A stretch of 64,000 nt of DNA. Origin: Roseivivax jejudonensis (GTDB lineage Bacteria; Pseudomonadota; Alphaproteobacteria; Rhodobacterales; Rhodobacteraceae). Shown here one piece after another: positions 35,880 through 44,459 of this stretch (position 1 is the stretch's first letter; each line of letters opens with the position of its first letter). The translations under genes were made by a program, and so were the position numbers. The DNA lies in the NCBI RefSeq assembly GCF_900172265.1, contig NZ_FWFK01000001.1, positions 62,001 through 126,000 of the forward strand, in the 5' to 3' direction. Under the pieces are notes generated by a model. It saw only the letters and a list, made by a program, of their open reading frames with translations. It was not told where the DNA came from and did not search any database.

Positions 35880-37238
35880 ATGGATCTCAGCGGCAAGACG
35901 CTCTTCGTCGCCAACCGTGGCGAGATCGCGGTCAGGATCGTGCGCGCCGGGCAAGCTCTCGGGATGACGGTCGTGCAGGCCCACTCCGAGGCCGATGCCG
36001 ACATGCTGGCCGTCCGTATCGCTGACCGCGCGGTCGAGATCGGACCGGCGCAGGCCACGAAATCCTATCTCGACGTCGACCGCGTGGTCGCCGCCGCGAC
36101 CGAGGCCGGCGCCGACGCGGTGCACCCCGGCTACGGCTTTTTGTCCGAGAGCCCGCGCTTCGCTCGCGCCGTGGAGGCGGCGGGCCTGATCTTCGTCGGG
36201 CCCTCGGCGGACACCATCGAGCGCATGGGCGACAAGGCGCGTGCCCGCGCCACGGCGATCGAGGCCGGTGTGCCCGTCACCCCCGGCAGCGACGGCCGCA
36301 TCGAAAGCGTCGATGCGGCCCGGAGCGTGGCCGACGAGCTGGGCTATCCGGTGATGATCAAGGCCGCCGCGGGCGGCGGCGGGCGCGGCATCCGGGTCAT
36401 TGCGGATGCCGAGGCGCTCGCCAAGCAGATGCCGCAGGCGCAGTCCGAGGCGCAGGCCGCCTTCGGCGATGGCGGGCTCTACATGGAACGCTTCGTGCCC
36501 GACGCGCGCCATGTCGAGGTGCAGATCCTCGGCGACGGGACCCGCGCGATCCACGCGTTCGAGCGGGAATGCTCGCTCCAGCGGCGACGCCAGAAGGTGT
36601 GGGAAGAGGCTCCGGCCACCTGCCTGACCGAGGACGAGCGCGCCGAACTCTGCGCCTCCGCCGTGCGTCTGGCCGAAAACGTCGGCTACCGGGGCGCCGG
36701 AACGCTGGAATACCTCTTCGATCCGGCGCGGCGCGAGTTCTACTTCATCGAGATGAACACCCGCATCCAGGTCGAACACCCGGTGACCGAGATGGTGACC
36801 GGCCTCGACCTCGTGGCCGAACAGATTCGCGTCGCCTTCGGCGCACCGCTGTCGGTCGCGCAGGAAGACATCCGGCTCGACGGCCACGCCATCGAAGTCC
36901 GCGTGAACGCCGAGGATCCAACCAAGAACTTCATGCCCTTTCCCGGCGTGACCGGCGCGATGCACATCCCCGATGGCGTGCGTTTCGACACGATGCTCTA
37001 CGAGGGCTACGCGATCCCGCCGTTCTACGACTCGCTGCTGGGAAAGCTGATCGTGCACGCCACGGACCGCGACGCCGCGATCGACGCGCTCGCGCGCGCC
37101 ATCGACGGGATGTCGATCGACGGGCTCAAGACGACCCTGCCGCTTCACGCCGCGCTCGCCCGCGACCCGGACGTGCGCGGCGGCGAATATCACACGACCT
37201 GGCTGGAAGACTGGCTGGAACGCACCGAGCTCAACTGA
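35880..37238 (+). CDS. biotin carboxylase subunit (AccC-like)
   Basis: A 452-residue biotin carboxylase with ANRGEIAVRI at the N-terminus, VHPGYGFLSESP, the ATP-grasp loop KAAAGGGGRGIR, ARHVEVQILGDG, ECSLQRRRQKVWEEAP and the catalytic FIEMNTRIQVEHPVTE. Full length for AccC. It carboxylates the biotin on the small carrier using ATP and bicarbonate. Because the downstream carboxyltransferase-type genes are AHS1/AHS2 and not AccA/AccD, this is a dedicated carboxylase and not the housekeeping acetyl-CoA enzyme. Confidence 0.93.
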   Translation: MDLSGKTLFVANRGEIAVRIVRAGQALGMTVVQAHSEADADMLAVRIADRAVEIGPAQATKSYLDVDRVVAAATEAGADAVHPGYGFLSESPRFARAVEAAGLIFVGPSADTIERMGDKARARATAIEAGVPVTPGSDGRIESVDAARSVADELGYPVMIKAAAGGGGRGIRVIADAEALAKQMPQAQSEAQAAFGDGGLYMERFVPDARHVEVQILGDGTRAIHAFERECSLQRRRQKVWEEAPATCLTEDERAELCASAVRLAENVGYRGAGTLEYLFDPARREFYFIEMNTRIQVEHPVTEMVTGLDLVAEQIRVAFGAPLSVAQEDIRLDGHAIEVRVNAEDPTKNFMPFPGVTGAMHIPDGVRFDTMLYEGYAIPPFYDSLLGKLIVHATDRDAAIDALARAIDGMSIDGLKTTLPLHAALARDPDVRGGEYHTTWLEDWLERTELN

Positions 37239-37259
37239 GATCCGGAGGGAGACACCGCC

Positions 37260-38135
37260 GTGAAGACGAGATATTCCCACGGAGGCGACGAGCACATCTT
37301 CGTCGAGATGGACGAGGAGATGTCGCTCGACGCCTTCTTCAAGAGCCTGTCGATGACGAACGCGCTGCGCGAGGCAAAGATCGACGGCGTGACCGAGATC
37401 TGCCCGGCGAACGCCTCGTGCCAGGTCAAGTTCGATCCCGACGTGATCGCGCCCGACGCCATGCTCGAGGAGCTCAAGAAGCTCGAGGACGTGGCCGAGG
37501 CGGCGGAAAAGCGGATGACCACGCGCATCGTCGAGGTGCCGGTCTTCTATCAGGATCCGTGGACTCACGAGACGCTGATGCGGTTCCGTGAACGCCACCA
37601 GGATCCCTCGGGCACGGATCTCGATTATGCGGCGAAGATCAACGGGTTCGACAACGCGGAGGGGTTCATTGCCGCGCACCACGCGAACCCGTGGTTCGTA
37701 TCGATGGTCGGTTTCGTGTCGGGCCTGCCCTTCCTCTACCAGCTGGTCGAACGGGAGCGGCAGCTGCAGGTGCCGAAGTACCTCAGGCCCCGCACCGACA
37801 CGCCCAAGCAAACGGTCGGCTACGGCGGCTGTTTCTCGTGCATCTACTCGGTGCGCGGCGCGGGCGGCTACCAGATGTTCGGCATCACGCCGATGACGAT
37901 CTTCGATCCGAAGCAGGAGGTGAGCTACCTTCGCGACTTCATGGTCTTCTTCCGCCCCGGGGACATCGTGAAGTTCTCGCCCATCGACCGCGACGAGTAC
38001 GACCGCATCCTCAAGGAGGTCGAGGCGGGCACCTACACGCCGAAGATCGCCGAGGTCGATTTCGATCTGGAGGCGTTCAACGCCGACATCGCCGGCACCA
38101 ACGCGAAACTGATGGAGGCTCTCGATGGCGCTTGA
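37260..38135 (+). CDS. carboxyltransferase-domain protein AHS1 (PxpB/KipI-like, urea carboxylase-like subfamily)
   Basis: A 291-residue AHS1-domain protein. N-terminal PxpB-like region (residues 1-80), then VPVFYQ, an insertion (about residues 110-145) and GFVSGLPFLYQL. The usual GGxQxGIYP motif reads GGCFSCIYSVRGAGGYQMFGITP, closer to urea carboxylase (GGCF...) than to E. coli PxpB. GTG start at 37260 with GGAGGGA upstream. With AHS2 (38125) it would accept the carboxyl group and act on an amide-like substrate. The insertion and Cys residues set it apart from canonical PxpB. Confidence 0.82.
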   Translation: MKTRYSHGGDEHIFVEMDEEMSLDAFFKSLSMTNALREAKIDGVTEICPANASCQVKFDPDVIAPDAMLEELKKLEDVAEAAEKRMTTRIVEVPVFYQDPWTHETLMRFRERHQDPSGTDLDYAAKINGFDNAEGFIAAHHANPWFVSMVGFVSGLPFLYQLVERERQLQVPKYLRPRTDTPKQTVGYGGCFSCIYSVRGAGGYQMFGITPMTIFDPKQEVSYLRDFMVFFRPGDIVKFSPIDRDEYDRILKEVEAGTYTPKIAEVDFDLEAFNADIAGTNAKLMEALDGA

Positions 38136-39093
38136 GATCCGCAAACCGGGCCTGCTGACCACGATCCAGGATCTCGGCCGTCCGGGCTATTTCCATCTAG
38201 GAATTCCCATCGGCGGTGCGATGGACCGCCTGTCGCTGCGCGCCGCCAACCGGCTGGTCGGCAATCCCGAGGACGCCGCCTGCCTCGAGGCCGTGTTCAT
38301 GGGGCCCGAACTCGTCGTGACCGAGGACACGCTGCTGGCGGTGACAGGTGGCGAGATGCCCGTGAAGCTCGACGGAGCCGAAGTGCCGACATGGACCTCC
38401 TTTGCCGCGAAGAAGGGCCAGGTGCTGAGCTTCGGCTATCTGACCGACGGCGCGCGGATCTACATCGCCGTCGCCGGTGGCATCGCCACGGAGCCCATGC
38501 TGGGCAGCCGCGCCACCTACGCGATCGGGGCCCTCGGCGGCGTTGACGGTCGCGCGGTCGCCGCCGGCGACGTGCTTCCCGTGGGCGACGGTGCAGGCAC
38601 GCCAGGCCGCACGGTACCCGAGGCGCTGCGTCGCCGGCCCGGCCGACCTGCCGAACTGCGGGTCCTGCCCGGCCTCTACTGGCACCGCATCACCGAAGCC
38701 TCGCAGAAGGCGTTTTTCGATGACGAGTGGTCCGTCGCGCCCGAGGCCGACCGGATGGGCTATCGCTTTCGCGGCGGCCGGCCGCTCGAATTCGTCGAAC
38801 GCGAACAGCCGTTCGGCGCGGGATCGGACCCCTCCAACATCGTCGACGGGTGCTATCCCTACGGCTCGATTCAGGTGCCGGGCGGGACGGAGCCGATCGT
38901 GCTTCACCGAGACGCGGTCTCGGGCGGCGGGTACTTCATGATCGGTGCGGTCATTTCGGCGGACATGGATCTGATCGGTCAACTGCAGCCCAACGTCCCG
39001 GTCCGGTTCCAACGTGTCGACATGGACGCCGCCCTCAAGGCGCGCGCCGAACGGACCGCCGTGCTCGACGAGATCCGGGCCGCGACCGCGTGA
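38125..39093 (+). CDS. carboxyltransferase-domain protein AHS2 (PxpC/KipA-like)
   Basis: A 322-residue AHS2 protein with LLTTIQDLGRPGYFHLGIPIGGAMD at the N-terminus, NRLVGNPEDAACLEAVFMGPEL, AVTGGEMPVKLDG and the conserved RVLPGLYW region with SDPSNIVDGCYPYGSIQVPGG near the C-terminus. It overlaps the AHS1 gene by 11 nt, so the two are probably translated as a complex. Its stop overlaps the GTG of the next gene. Partner of AHS1 in the proposed biotin-dependent enzyme. Confidence 0.9.
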   Translation: MALEIRKPGLLTTIQDLGRPGYFHLGIPIGGAMDRLSLRAANRLVGNPEDAACLEAVFMGPELVVTEDTLLAVTGGEMPVKLDGAEVPTWTSFAAKKGQVLSFGYLTDGARIYIAVAGGIATEPMLGSRATYAIGALGGVDGRAVAAGDVLPVGDGAGTPGRTVPEALRRRPGRPAELRVLPGLYWHRITEASQKAFFDDEWSVAPEADRMGYRFRGGRPLEFVEREQPFGAGSDPSNIVDGCYPYGSIQVPGGTEPIVLHRDAVSGGGYFMIGAVISADMDLIGQLQPNVPVRFQRVDMDAALKARAERTAVLDEIRAATA

Positions 39094-40292
39094 GCATCGG
39101 AACCGCCGAAGCGCCCCAGGCTCCGCGGGTGCGTCGCCCGCGGGAGCCGATGCGCGTGCTCGGCACGACCGTCACGCAGGTGCCGGCGCTCAAGCGCGCG
39201 GCCGAGGAAGATCTCGGCATCCAGCTCGAGTTCATCTCGCTCGACGGAACGGCGGCGCAGCGCGTCGGCGCCCTCTACCCCGACAGGTTCGACGTCTACG
39301 ACCAGTGGTTTCACGACATCGACCTGATCTGGCCCACGGGCTCGATCCAGCCGATCGACGTCACGCGCATCTCGCGCTGGACCGAGATCGAGACGCTTCC
39401 GCGCCTTGCACACCAGACGTCGGGCGCGCCGCCGGCCTCGGGCTCCGAGCCGTCCGAACGTCTTTTCGTGCAGATGGACGGCTCGCTCGGCGACCGGCCG
39501 ACATCATGGATCTCGATGGCGCCGACCGTCCACAACGCCGACAGCTTCGCGGTGGTCGGAGCCGACCCGAAATCCGTACGCAGCTGGGGCGCCCTGCTCG
39601 ATCCGGACTGGTCCGGCGCGGTCTGCCTTCAGACCGACGCGGCGATCGGTGTGCTCGACATGACGCTGGCGCTTCACGCGCGCGGTGGGTTCGCTCCCGA
39701 TGACGCCGGCGACCTGTCGCTCGAGGAGATCGATACCCTCGTTGCGAAGACCGAGACCTATCGGCGAGAAGGGCATTTCGGCTGTCTCTGGGCCGACGAG
39801 AGCGAGGCGATCCGCGCCTTCGGCCGGTCCGAGCGTATGCTCGGTTCGCTCTGGTGGTCGGGCTTCACCAAGCTGCGCGCGCTCGGCATCCCGGTGGAGA
39901 TGGTCACGCCCGAGGTCGGATACCGCGGCTGGTTCGGGGGACTGTCCCTGTCCTCGCGCGCCGATCCTTGGCACGTCGACGCCGCCTACGACTACTTCAA
40001 CTGGTGGTACGGCGGCCGCGCCGGCGCGCTCATGTCCCGCAACGGCGCGTACATGATGGCGCGCGAAACCGTGCGCACCTACCTCACCGAGGCGGAATGG
40101 GATTTCTGGTACGCCGGCAAGCCCGCCGCGACCGAGATCCGCAACTCCGACGGGGCAATCGTCTTCGATGTGGGCGAGGTGCGCGAGGGCGGCTCCTACA
40201 CCGAACGCATGTCGCGGATCGCCATCTGGGACACGATCATGCGCGAGCACAATTACCTCGTGCGGCGCTGGGAGCACGCGCTCAGTCGTTGA
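39090..40292 (+). CDS. polyamine-type substrate-binding-protein homolog without a signal peptide
   Basis: A 400-residue protein of the spermidine/putrescine-binding (PotD-like) superfamily. It is a paralog of the exported binding protein at 46015: both share a C-terminal block (FWYxGKP..., EGGSYTER versus DGGSLEER, IMREHNYLVRRWEHAL versus YDHLIMRWDEFL). Neither the GTG start at 39090 (overlapping the AHS2 stop, GTGA) nor the ATG at 39150 (GGGAG upstream) gives a signal peptide or lipobox. It is co-encoded with the carboxylase operon, so it may be a cytoplasmic sensor or carrier; it is unusual. Confidence 0.75.
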   Translation: MSIGTAEAPQAPRVRRPREPMRVLGTTVTQVPALKRAAEEDLGIQLEFISLDGTAAQRVGALYPDRFDVYDQWFHDIDLIWPTGSIQPIDVTRISRWTEIETLPRLAHQTSGAPPASGSEPSERLFVQMDGSLGDRPTSWISMAPTVHNADSFAVVGADPKSVRSWGALLDPDWSGAVCLQTDAAIGVLDMTLALHARGGFAPDDAGDLSLEEIDTLVAKTETYRREGHFGCLWADESEAIRAFGRSERMLGSLWWSGFTKLRALGIPVEMVTPEVGYRGWFGGLSLSSRADPWHVDAAYDYFNWWYGGRAGALMSRNGAYMMARETVRTYLTEAEWDFWYAGKPAATEIRNSDGAIVFDVGEVREGGSYTERMSRIAIWDTIMREHNYLVRRWEHALSR

Positions 40293-41304
40293 AGCGGCTC
40301 TCGCGCATCAGGTAGTCCGGCAAGTCGGGCGGCGGAAAGACCGAGATCGCCATCAGACGTTTCTGCGTGCGCGCGGCCGACAGCCGCAGGTGCTCGTCGA
40401 GGGCGCGGGCAGCGGCCTCGATCGAGCCACGCCGCAGGAAGCCCAGCACGAAGAGGTGCTCGCGCAGCGCGGGCTCGAACGGCCGGCCGCCGATCACGTT
40501 GGAAAAGACCGCGTTGACCGTCAGCGCGATCTGGCTCTGCTCGATGAAGCGCAGGAGCTGGCTGTTCGGTGTTTCCTGCAGCAGTCGACGATGGATGTCG
40601 TGCTCCAGCTTCTCGACCTGTTCGGACGTGAGCGTGTCGCCGCCCGCGGCCAGCGCCGCCTCGGTGTCGTCCAGCATCTGGACAATCGTTCCGGGCGGCA
40701 GCCGTGGCGCGCTGTCCTCCAACGCCAGCGGCTCCAGCCGCTGACGGATCGCGAAATAGTGCGCGATGTCCCGCGCCGTCAGCGGGCCGAGAACCCAGTG
40801 CGAGCGTCTGTCCTTGCGCAGGAGCCCGCGATCCTGATGACGCTGCAGCAGTTCGCGGATGATCGTGCGCGAGACGTTGTAGTGTTCGGCCGCGCCCACC
40901 TCGTTGATGCGAAACCGGCCGAACGGCAGCGCGCCGGCGATCGTGGCCTCGAAGTCCTGCGCAATCCGTTCCGCGCCGGCCCGCGGCGCGGCGCCCAGCC
41001 GATCGTCTTCGGCGCCGAGCATGTGCGCCGTAAGCGTGATCCGCTGTGGCGCGGCGTCGGCGTCCGCGCCAGCAACGAGAAAGCCGCGGCCATCGAAGCG
41101 GACGAGCCGGCCCTTGGCGACCAGTTCGGCCAGCGCCTTGCGCGCTGGGGTGCGCGAGACACCGAAAATTCGCGCGACCGGATCCTCGCTGACGACGGTC
41201 CCGGCCGGCAGCCGACCGTCGCCTATCGCACCGGTGAGCGCGACCTCGATCGCCGCGTAGCGTGGGGTCTGCCGTCTGCCGTCGAAGTCCCTGGAATCGT
41301 CCAT
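40282..41304 (-). CDS. GntR-family regulator with two winged-helix domains and an FCD domain
   Basis: A 340-residue regulator, about 100 residues longer than usual. Two GntR-type winged helices occur in tandem: residues about 14-78 (SEDPVARIFGVSRTPARKALAELVAKGRLV) and about 111-172 (INEVGAAEHYNVSRTIIRELLQRHQDRGLL). An FCD ligand domain follows (about 176-325). It overlaps the SBP-like gene end by 11 nt and is divergent from the ABC operon at 41583. Direct GAATAC repeats and several dyads in the 278-bp gap are plausible sites. It probably controls uptake and the carboxylase genes. Confidence 0.85.
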   Translation of the reverse strand: MDDSRDFDGRRQTPRYAAIEVALTGAIGDGRLPAGTVVSEDPVARIFGVSRTPARKALAELVAKGRLVRFDGRGFLVAGADADAAPQRITLTAHMLGAEDDRLGAAPRAGAERIAQDFEATIAGALPFGRFRINEVGAAEHYNVSRTIIRELLQRHQDRGLLRKDRRSHWVLGPLTARDIAHYFAIRQRLEPLALEDSAPRLPPGTIVQMLDDTEAALAAGGDTLTSEQVEKLEHDIHRRLLQETPNSQLLRFIEQSQIALTVNAVFSNVIGGRPFEPALREHLFVLGFLRRGSIEAAARALDEHLRLSAARTQKRLMAISVFPPPDLPDYLMRESRFND

Positions 41305-41582
41305 CGGAAATCCTGAGTGCGCCTGTCCAAATTTGTGTCAGTGCCGACGGAGTCGCAACCGGTATACAAATGCACTCTGTGCACAGAATTTCACAATCGT
41401 TCGACAGGGTGCCCCAAAAATTCGTCATGAGCAAATTTTGATGCGCATAAACCCAAGAAAAACGCGTCTTGATGGTGCAGAAGGGGATTGACCGAGCGGA
41501 AACGCCAACGGAATACTAGTATCTGAATACAGAATACATAATGCAGCATCGGAAGCTGCGTTCAAAATACAGGGAGCCGTCC
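41305..41582. promoter_or_regulatory. divergent promoter region of the double-HTH GntR and the ABC operon
   Basis: No gene. It contains GGTATACAAA (41361-41370, GntR-like), a perfect 12-bp palindrome TCTGTGCACAGA (41376-41387), a perfect 10-bp palindrome ATACTAGTAT (41513-41522) and three direct GAATAC repeats at 41511, 41525 and 41532. The right-hand part is AT-rich compared with its surroundings and lies 46-72 bp before the ATPase start. The repeats at 14- and 7-bp intervals fit a regulator with more than one DNA-binding domain per subunit. Confidence 0.55.
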
Positions 41583-42683
41583 ATGCTGGAGCTCAGCCGG
41601 GTCACCAAGGCCTATGCCGGGATCCCCGCGATCGACGCCGTCGACCTGACGATCCGCGACGACGAGTATCTGACGCTGCTCGGCCCGTCCGGATCGGGCA
41701 AGTCCACTCTGCTGCGCCTGATCGCCGGCCTCGACATGGCGGATTCGGGTCGCATCTCGCTTGATGGCGACGACATCACCTTCCGGCCCACGCACCTTCG
41801 CAATCTCGGCTTCGTCCAGCAGAGCTACGGCCTCTTTCCGCACATGAACGTGTTCGACAACGTGGCGTTCGGACTGCGCTACCGCGAAATCGATCCCGTC
41901 ACGGACGACTCCGAGGTTACCCGCCGCGTGCGGTCGATCCTCGACCTCGTTGGGCTCGGCGACCTTGGGGGACGCATGGTCGGCCAGCTCTCGGGCGGGC
42001 AAAAACAGCGCGTGTCGCTGGCGCGCACGCTGGTCACGGAACCCAAGGTCTGCCTGCTCGACGAACCGCTGGGCGCGCTCGACGCCAACCTGCGCGAGCG
42101 GATGACGGTCGAACTGCGCAAGATCCGTGAAACGCTCGGCGTGACCTTCATGCACGTGACCGGCAACGAGGCCGAAGCGCTCGCCATGGGCGACAGGATG
42201 ATCGTCCTCGACCGTGGCCGGCTCCTGCAGGTCTCGGACCCCGACAGCGTGTTCCGGGCGCCGCGCAACGTCGGCGTCGCGCGCTTCGTCAACGCCTACA
42301 ACATCCTCGAGGGAGAGGTGAGCGACGGCAGCTTCCGCTACCGCGACCTGCGCTTTCCCGCACACGGCGCGCCTTCGGGCCGCGCCTCCTACGCGATCCG
42401 TCACGACGCCGCCGAAATCCATACCGACACCGCCCCGCCCGAAAGCCACGCCAGCCTGCCGGCGACCTTCGTCGCCTCGGAATTCCTGGGCAGTCGCTTC
42501 TTCTACTTCCTGCGCCTGCCCGACGGCACGATCTTCGACGTTGAGCGGCACCTGAGCCGTGAGGATCCGCGCCGGATCGAGGCCGGAACCGCCTGCACGG
42601 TGTCCTGGGATCCCGCCAGCGCGCTGGTCTTTGACGCACAGGGCGCGCGTCTGGGTGACGACACGCTGAAGGGAGCCGCCTGA
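41583..42683 (+). CDS. spermidine/putrescine-type ABC transporter ATPase 1
   Basis: A 366-residue PotA-like ATPase with Walker A GPSGSGKST, Q-loop FVQQSYGLFPHMNVFDNVAFG, signature [15 protein letters not shown], Walker [14 protein letters not shown] and a C-terminal TOBE domain (about 280-355). The usual switch His is replaced: FMHVTGNEAEALAMGD has Gly-Asn where THD is expected, so the H-loop His may be missing. It starts at ATG 41583 with AGGGAG upstream and overlaps the permease gene (TGATG). A second ATPase for the same permeases lies at 47295. Confidence 0.85.
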   Translation: MLELSRVTKAYAGIPAIDAVDLTIRDDEYLTLLGPSGSGKSTLLRLIAGLDMADSGRISLDGDDITFRPTHLRNLGFVQQSYGLFPHMNVFDNVAFGLRYREIDPVTDDSEVTRRVRSILDLVGLGDLGGRMVGQLSGGQKQRVSLARTLVTEPKVCLLDEPLGALDANLRERMTVELRKIRETLGVTFMHVTGNEAEALAMGDRMIVLDRGRLLQVSDPDSVFRAPRNVGVARFVNAYNILEGEVSDGSFRYRDLRFPAHGAPSGRASYAIRHDAAEIHTDTAPPESHASLPATFVASEFLGSRFFYFLRLPDGTIFDVERHLSREDPRRIEAGTACTVSWDPASALVFDAQGARLGDDTLKGAA

Positions 42684-43594
42684 TGGCCGACAGTACCGCA
42701 GACATGGCCGCCGGCACCGCGCACGCCGCCCGCGACGGGCGCGGCTTTCTCGCCCGGCACGGCAACTACCTCCTGCTGGTTCCCGGCGTGATCTGGATGA
42801 TCCTGTTCCTCGTCGTGCCGCTGGGCATGATGGTCTATGTCAGCTTCTGGACGCAGACGACCTTTTCGATCTCGTCGGACCTCACGCTGCAGAGCTGGAT
42901 CACCTTCTTCAGTTCCGACACGTATTTCGGAGCCCTCCTCAGAACGCTGAAGATCTGGCTCTACGTCCTCGTCCTGACCTTCGTCATCGGCTACCCGACC
43001 GCGCTCTTCATCGGGCAGGTGGTGCGCAACAAGACGGTGCAGACCGTCCTTCTCGTGACATGCGTCATCCCGTTCTGGACGTCGTTCCTTATCCGGGTTC
43101 TCGCATGGCGCCCGATGCTGGGCGTCGAGGGTGCGATCAACATCCTGCTTCAGAAGTTCGGCCTCATCGCGGAACCGATCGAGGTCCTGCTGTTCACCGA
43201 GCTGTCGGTCGTGATCGGCATGGTCCAGATCTATGTGGTGTTCATGGTCGGTCCGATCGCCTTCATGCTGGCGCGGATCGACGAGAGCCTGATCGAGGCG
43301 GCGCGCGACCTCGGCGCGTCCACCTGGACGATCTTCCGCAAGATCATCTTCCCGCTGTCCCTGCCCGGCGTGGTCGTGGGCGCGATCTTCGTGTCGGTGA
43401 TGGTTCTGGGCGAGTTCGCGACCGCATCGGCCCTGTCGGGGCGCAAGGTCAACCTTCTGGGCAACATCATCGTCACGCAGGTCGGATCGCTCAAATGGGC
43501 CTTCGCCGCGGTGATCGGGGTGATCCTGACCGTGATCATGGCGGTCGTGATCACCGGCCTCCTGCGCATCGTCAACCTGCGCCGCGCGCTCTGA
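42683..43594 (+). CDS. spermidine/putrescine-type ABC permease (PotB-like)
   Basis: A 303-residue permease with six helices after a hydrophilic N-terminus of about 28 residues. The EAA loop is IEAARDLGASTWTIFRKIIFPLSLPGVVVGAIFVSVMVLGEF. It forms a heterodimer with the PotC-like protein encoded next (13-bp gap). Confidence 0.9.
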   Translation: MADSTADMAAGTAHAARDGRGFLARHGNYLLLVPGVIWMILFLVVPLGMMVYVSFWTQTTFSISSDLTLQSWITFFSSDTYFGALLRTLKIWLYVLVLTFVIGYPTALFIGQVVRNKTVQTVLLVTCVIPFWTSFLIRVLAWRPMLGVEGAINILLQKFGLIAEPIEVLLFTELSVVIGMVQIYVVFMVGPIAFMLARIDESLIEAARDLGASTWTIFRKIIFPLSLPGVVVGAIFVSVMVLGEFATASALSGRKVNLLGNIIVTQVGSLKWAFAAVIGVILTVIMAVVITGLLRIVNLRRAL

Positions 43595-43607
43595 GGAGGA
43601 GACGGAC

Positions 43608-44459
43608 ATGCAATCGAACAACCTTCTCCGCACGATCCTCGGCGCCTATACCGGCCTCTTCATCCTGTTCCTCTACGGCCCGTTCATCGTCATGGGCATC
43701 CTGTCCTTCCAGGCGGGTCCGGAGGGCGGGCCGCAATTCCCGATCATCGAGTGGTCGACCTACTGGTATCAGCACGTCTTCGGGCTGACGCCGCCGTCGC
43801 GGGTGGCGCCGCTGCCGATCGGCGAGGCACTGCTGCGCTCGCTGACCCTGGCCTTTGCCACGATGGTGGTCTCCACGGTGCTCGGGACGCTCACGGCACA
43901 GGGATTCCGTCGCAATTTCCGCGGCTCGGGCTTCGTCTTCTACCTCGTCGTCCTCGGGATGATGGTGCCCGGGGTGCTTCTGGGCCTCGGCATGGCGCTG
44001 GTCGCGGATCAGGTCGGCATCGACCGCACGTGGTGGGGCACCGCCTTCGTGCTCCACGTGGTCTATACCTTTCCCTTCGCATTCCTCGTGATGCTCGCGA
44101 TCTTCAACCGCTTCGACAAGTCGGTGGAGGAAGCGGCGTGGGCGCTCGGCGTGCCGCCGGGGCGGACCTTCCGGAAGGTGACCTTCCCGATGATTTTTCC
44201 CGGGGTTCTGTCGGCGATGCTGTTCGCCTTCACGCTGAGCTATGACGAGTTTCCGCGCACGCTCTTCACCGCCGGGTCCGACGTGACCATGCCGATCGCG
44301 ATCTACGGCACCTTCGCGGTCGAGATCCATCCGAACATCTTCGCCTTCGGCGTGCTGACGACGCTCTTCAGCTTCGCGCTCCTGAGCGTCTACGGCGTGC
44401 TCATGACGCTGTCGGTGCGGCGCGCCAAGACCGCGGCGGTGCAGGAGGAGATCGCGTGA
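43608..44459 (+). CDS. spermidine/putrescine-type ABC permease (PotC-like)
   Basis: A 283-residue permease with EAA loop VEEAAWALGVPPGRTFRKVTFPMIFPGVLSAMLFAFTLSYDEFPRTLF and six helices. GAGGAG precedes the ATG. It pairs with the PotB-like permease. The SDR gene that follows starts within its stop codon (GTGA), so transporter and dehydrogenase are translationally coupled. Confidence 0.9.
   Translation: MQSNNLLRTILGAYTGLFILFLYGPFIVMGILSFQAGPEGGPQFPIIEWSTYWYQHVFGLTPPSRVAPLPIGEALLRSLTLAFATMVVSTVLGTLTAQGFRRNFRGSGFVFYLVVLGMMVPGVLLGLGMALVADQVGIDRTWWGTAFVLHVVYTFPFAFLVMLAIFNRFDKSVEEAAWALGVPPGRTFRKVTFPMIFPGVLSAMLFAFTLSYDEFPRTLFTAGSDVTMPIAIYGTFAVEIHPNIFAFGVLTTLFSFALLSVYGVLMTLSVRRAKTAAVQEEIA

Noticed and set aside
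35673-38162. 829-codon open frame on the minus strand opposite the biotin carboxylase operon
   Set aside because: It is a shadow of the GC-rich codon bias of accC and its neighbours. Composition (His/Arg/Asp/Val-rich) has no domain, and the plus-strand genes are unmistakable.
34847-39093. Housekeeping acetyl-CoA carboxylase
   Set aside because: The biotin carrier lacks the AccB N-terminus and AMKM motif, and the partners are AHS1/AHS2 and PxpA, not AccA/AccD.
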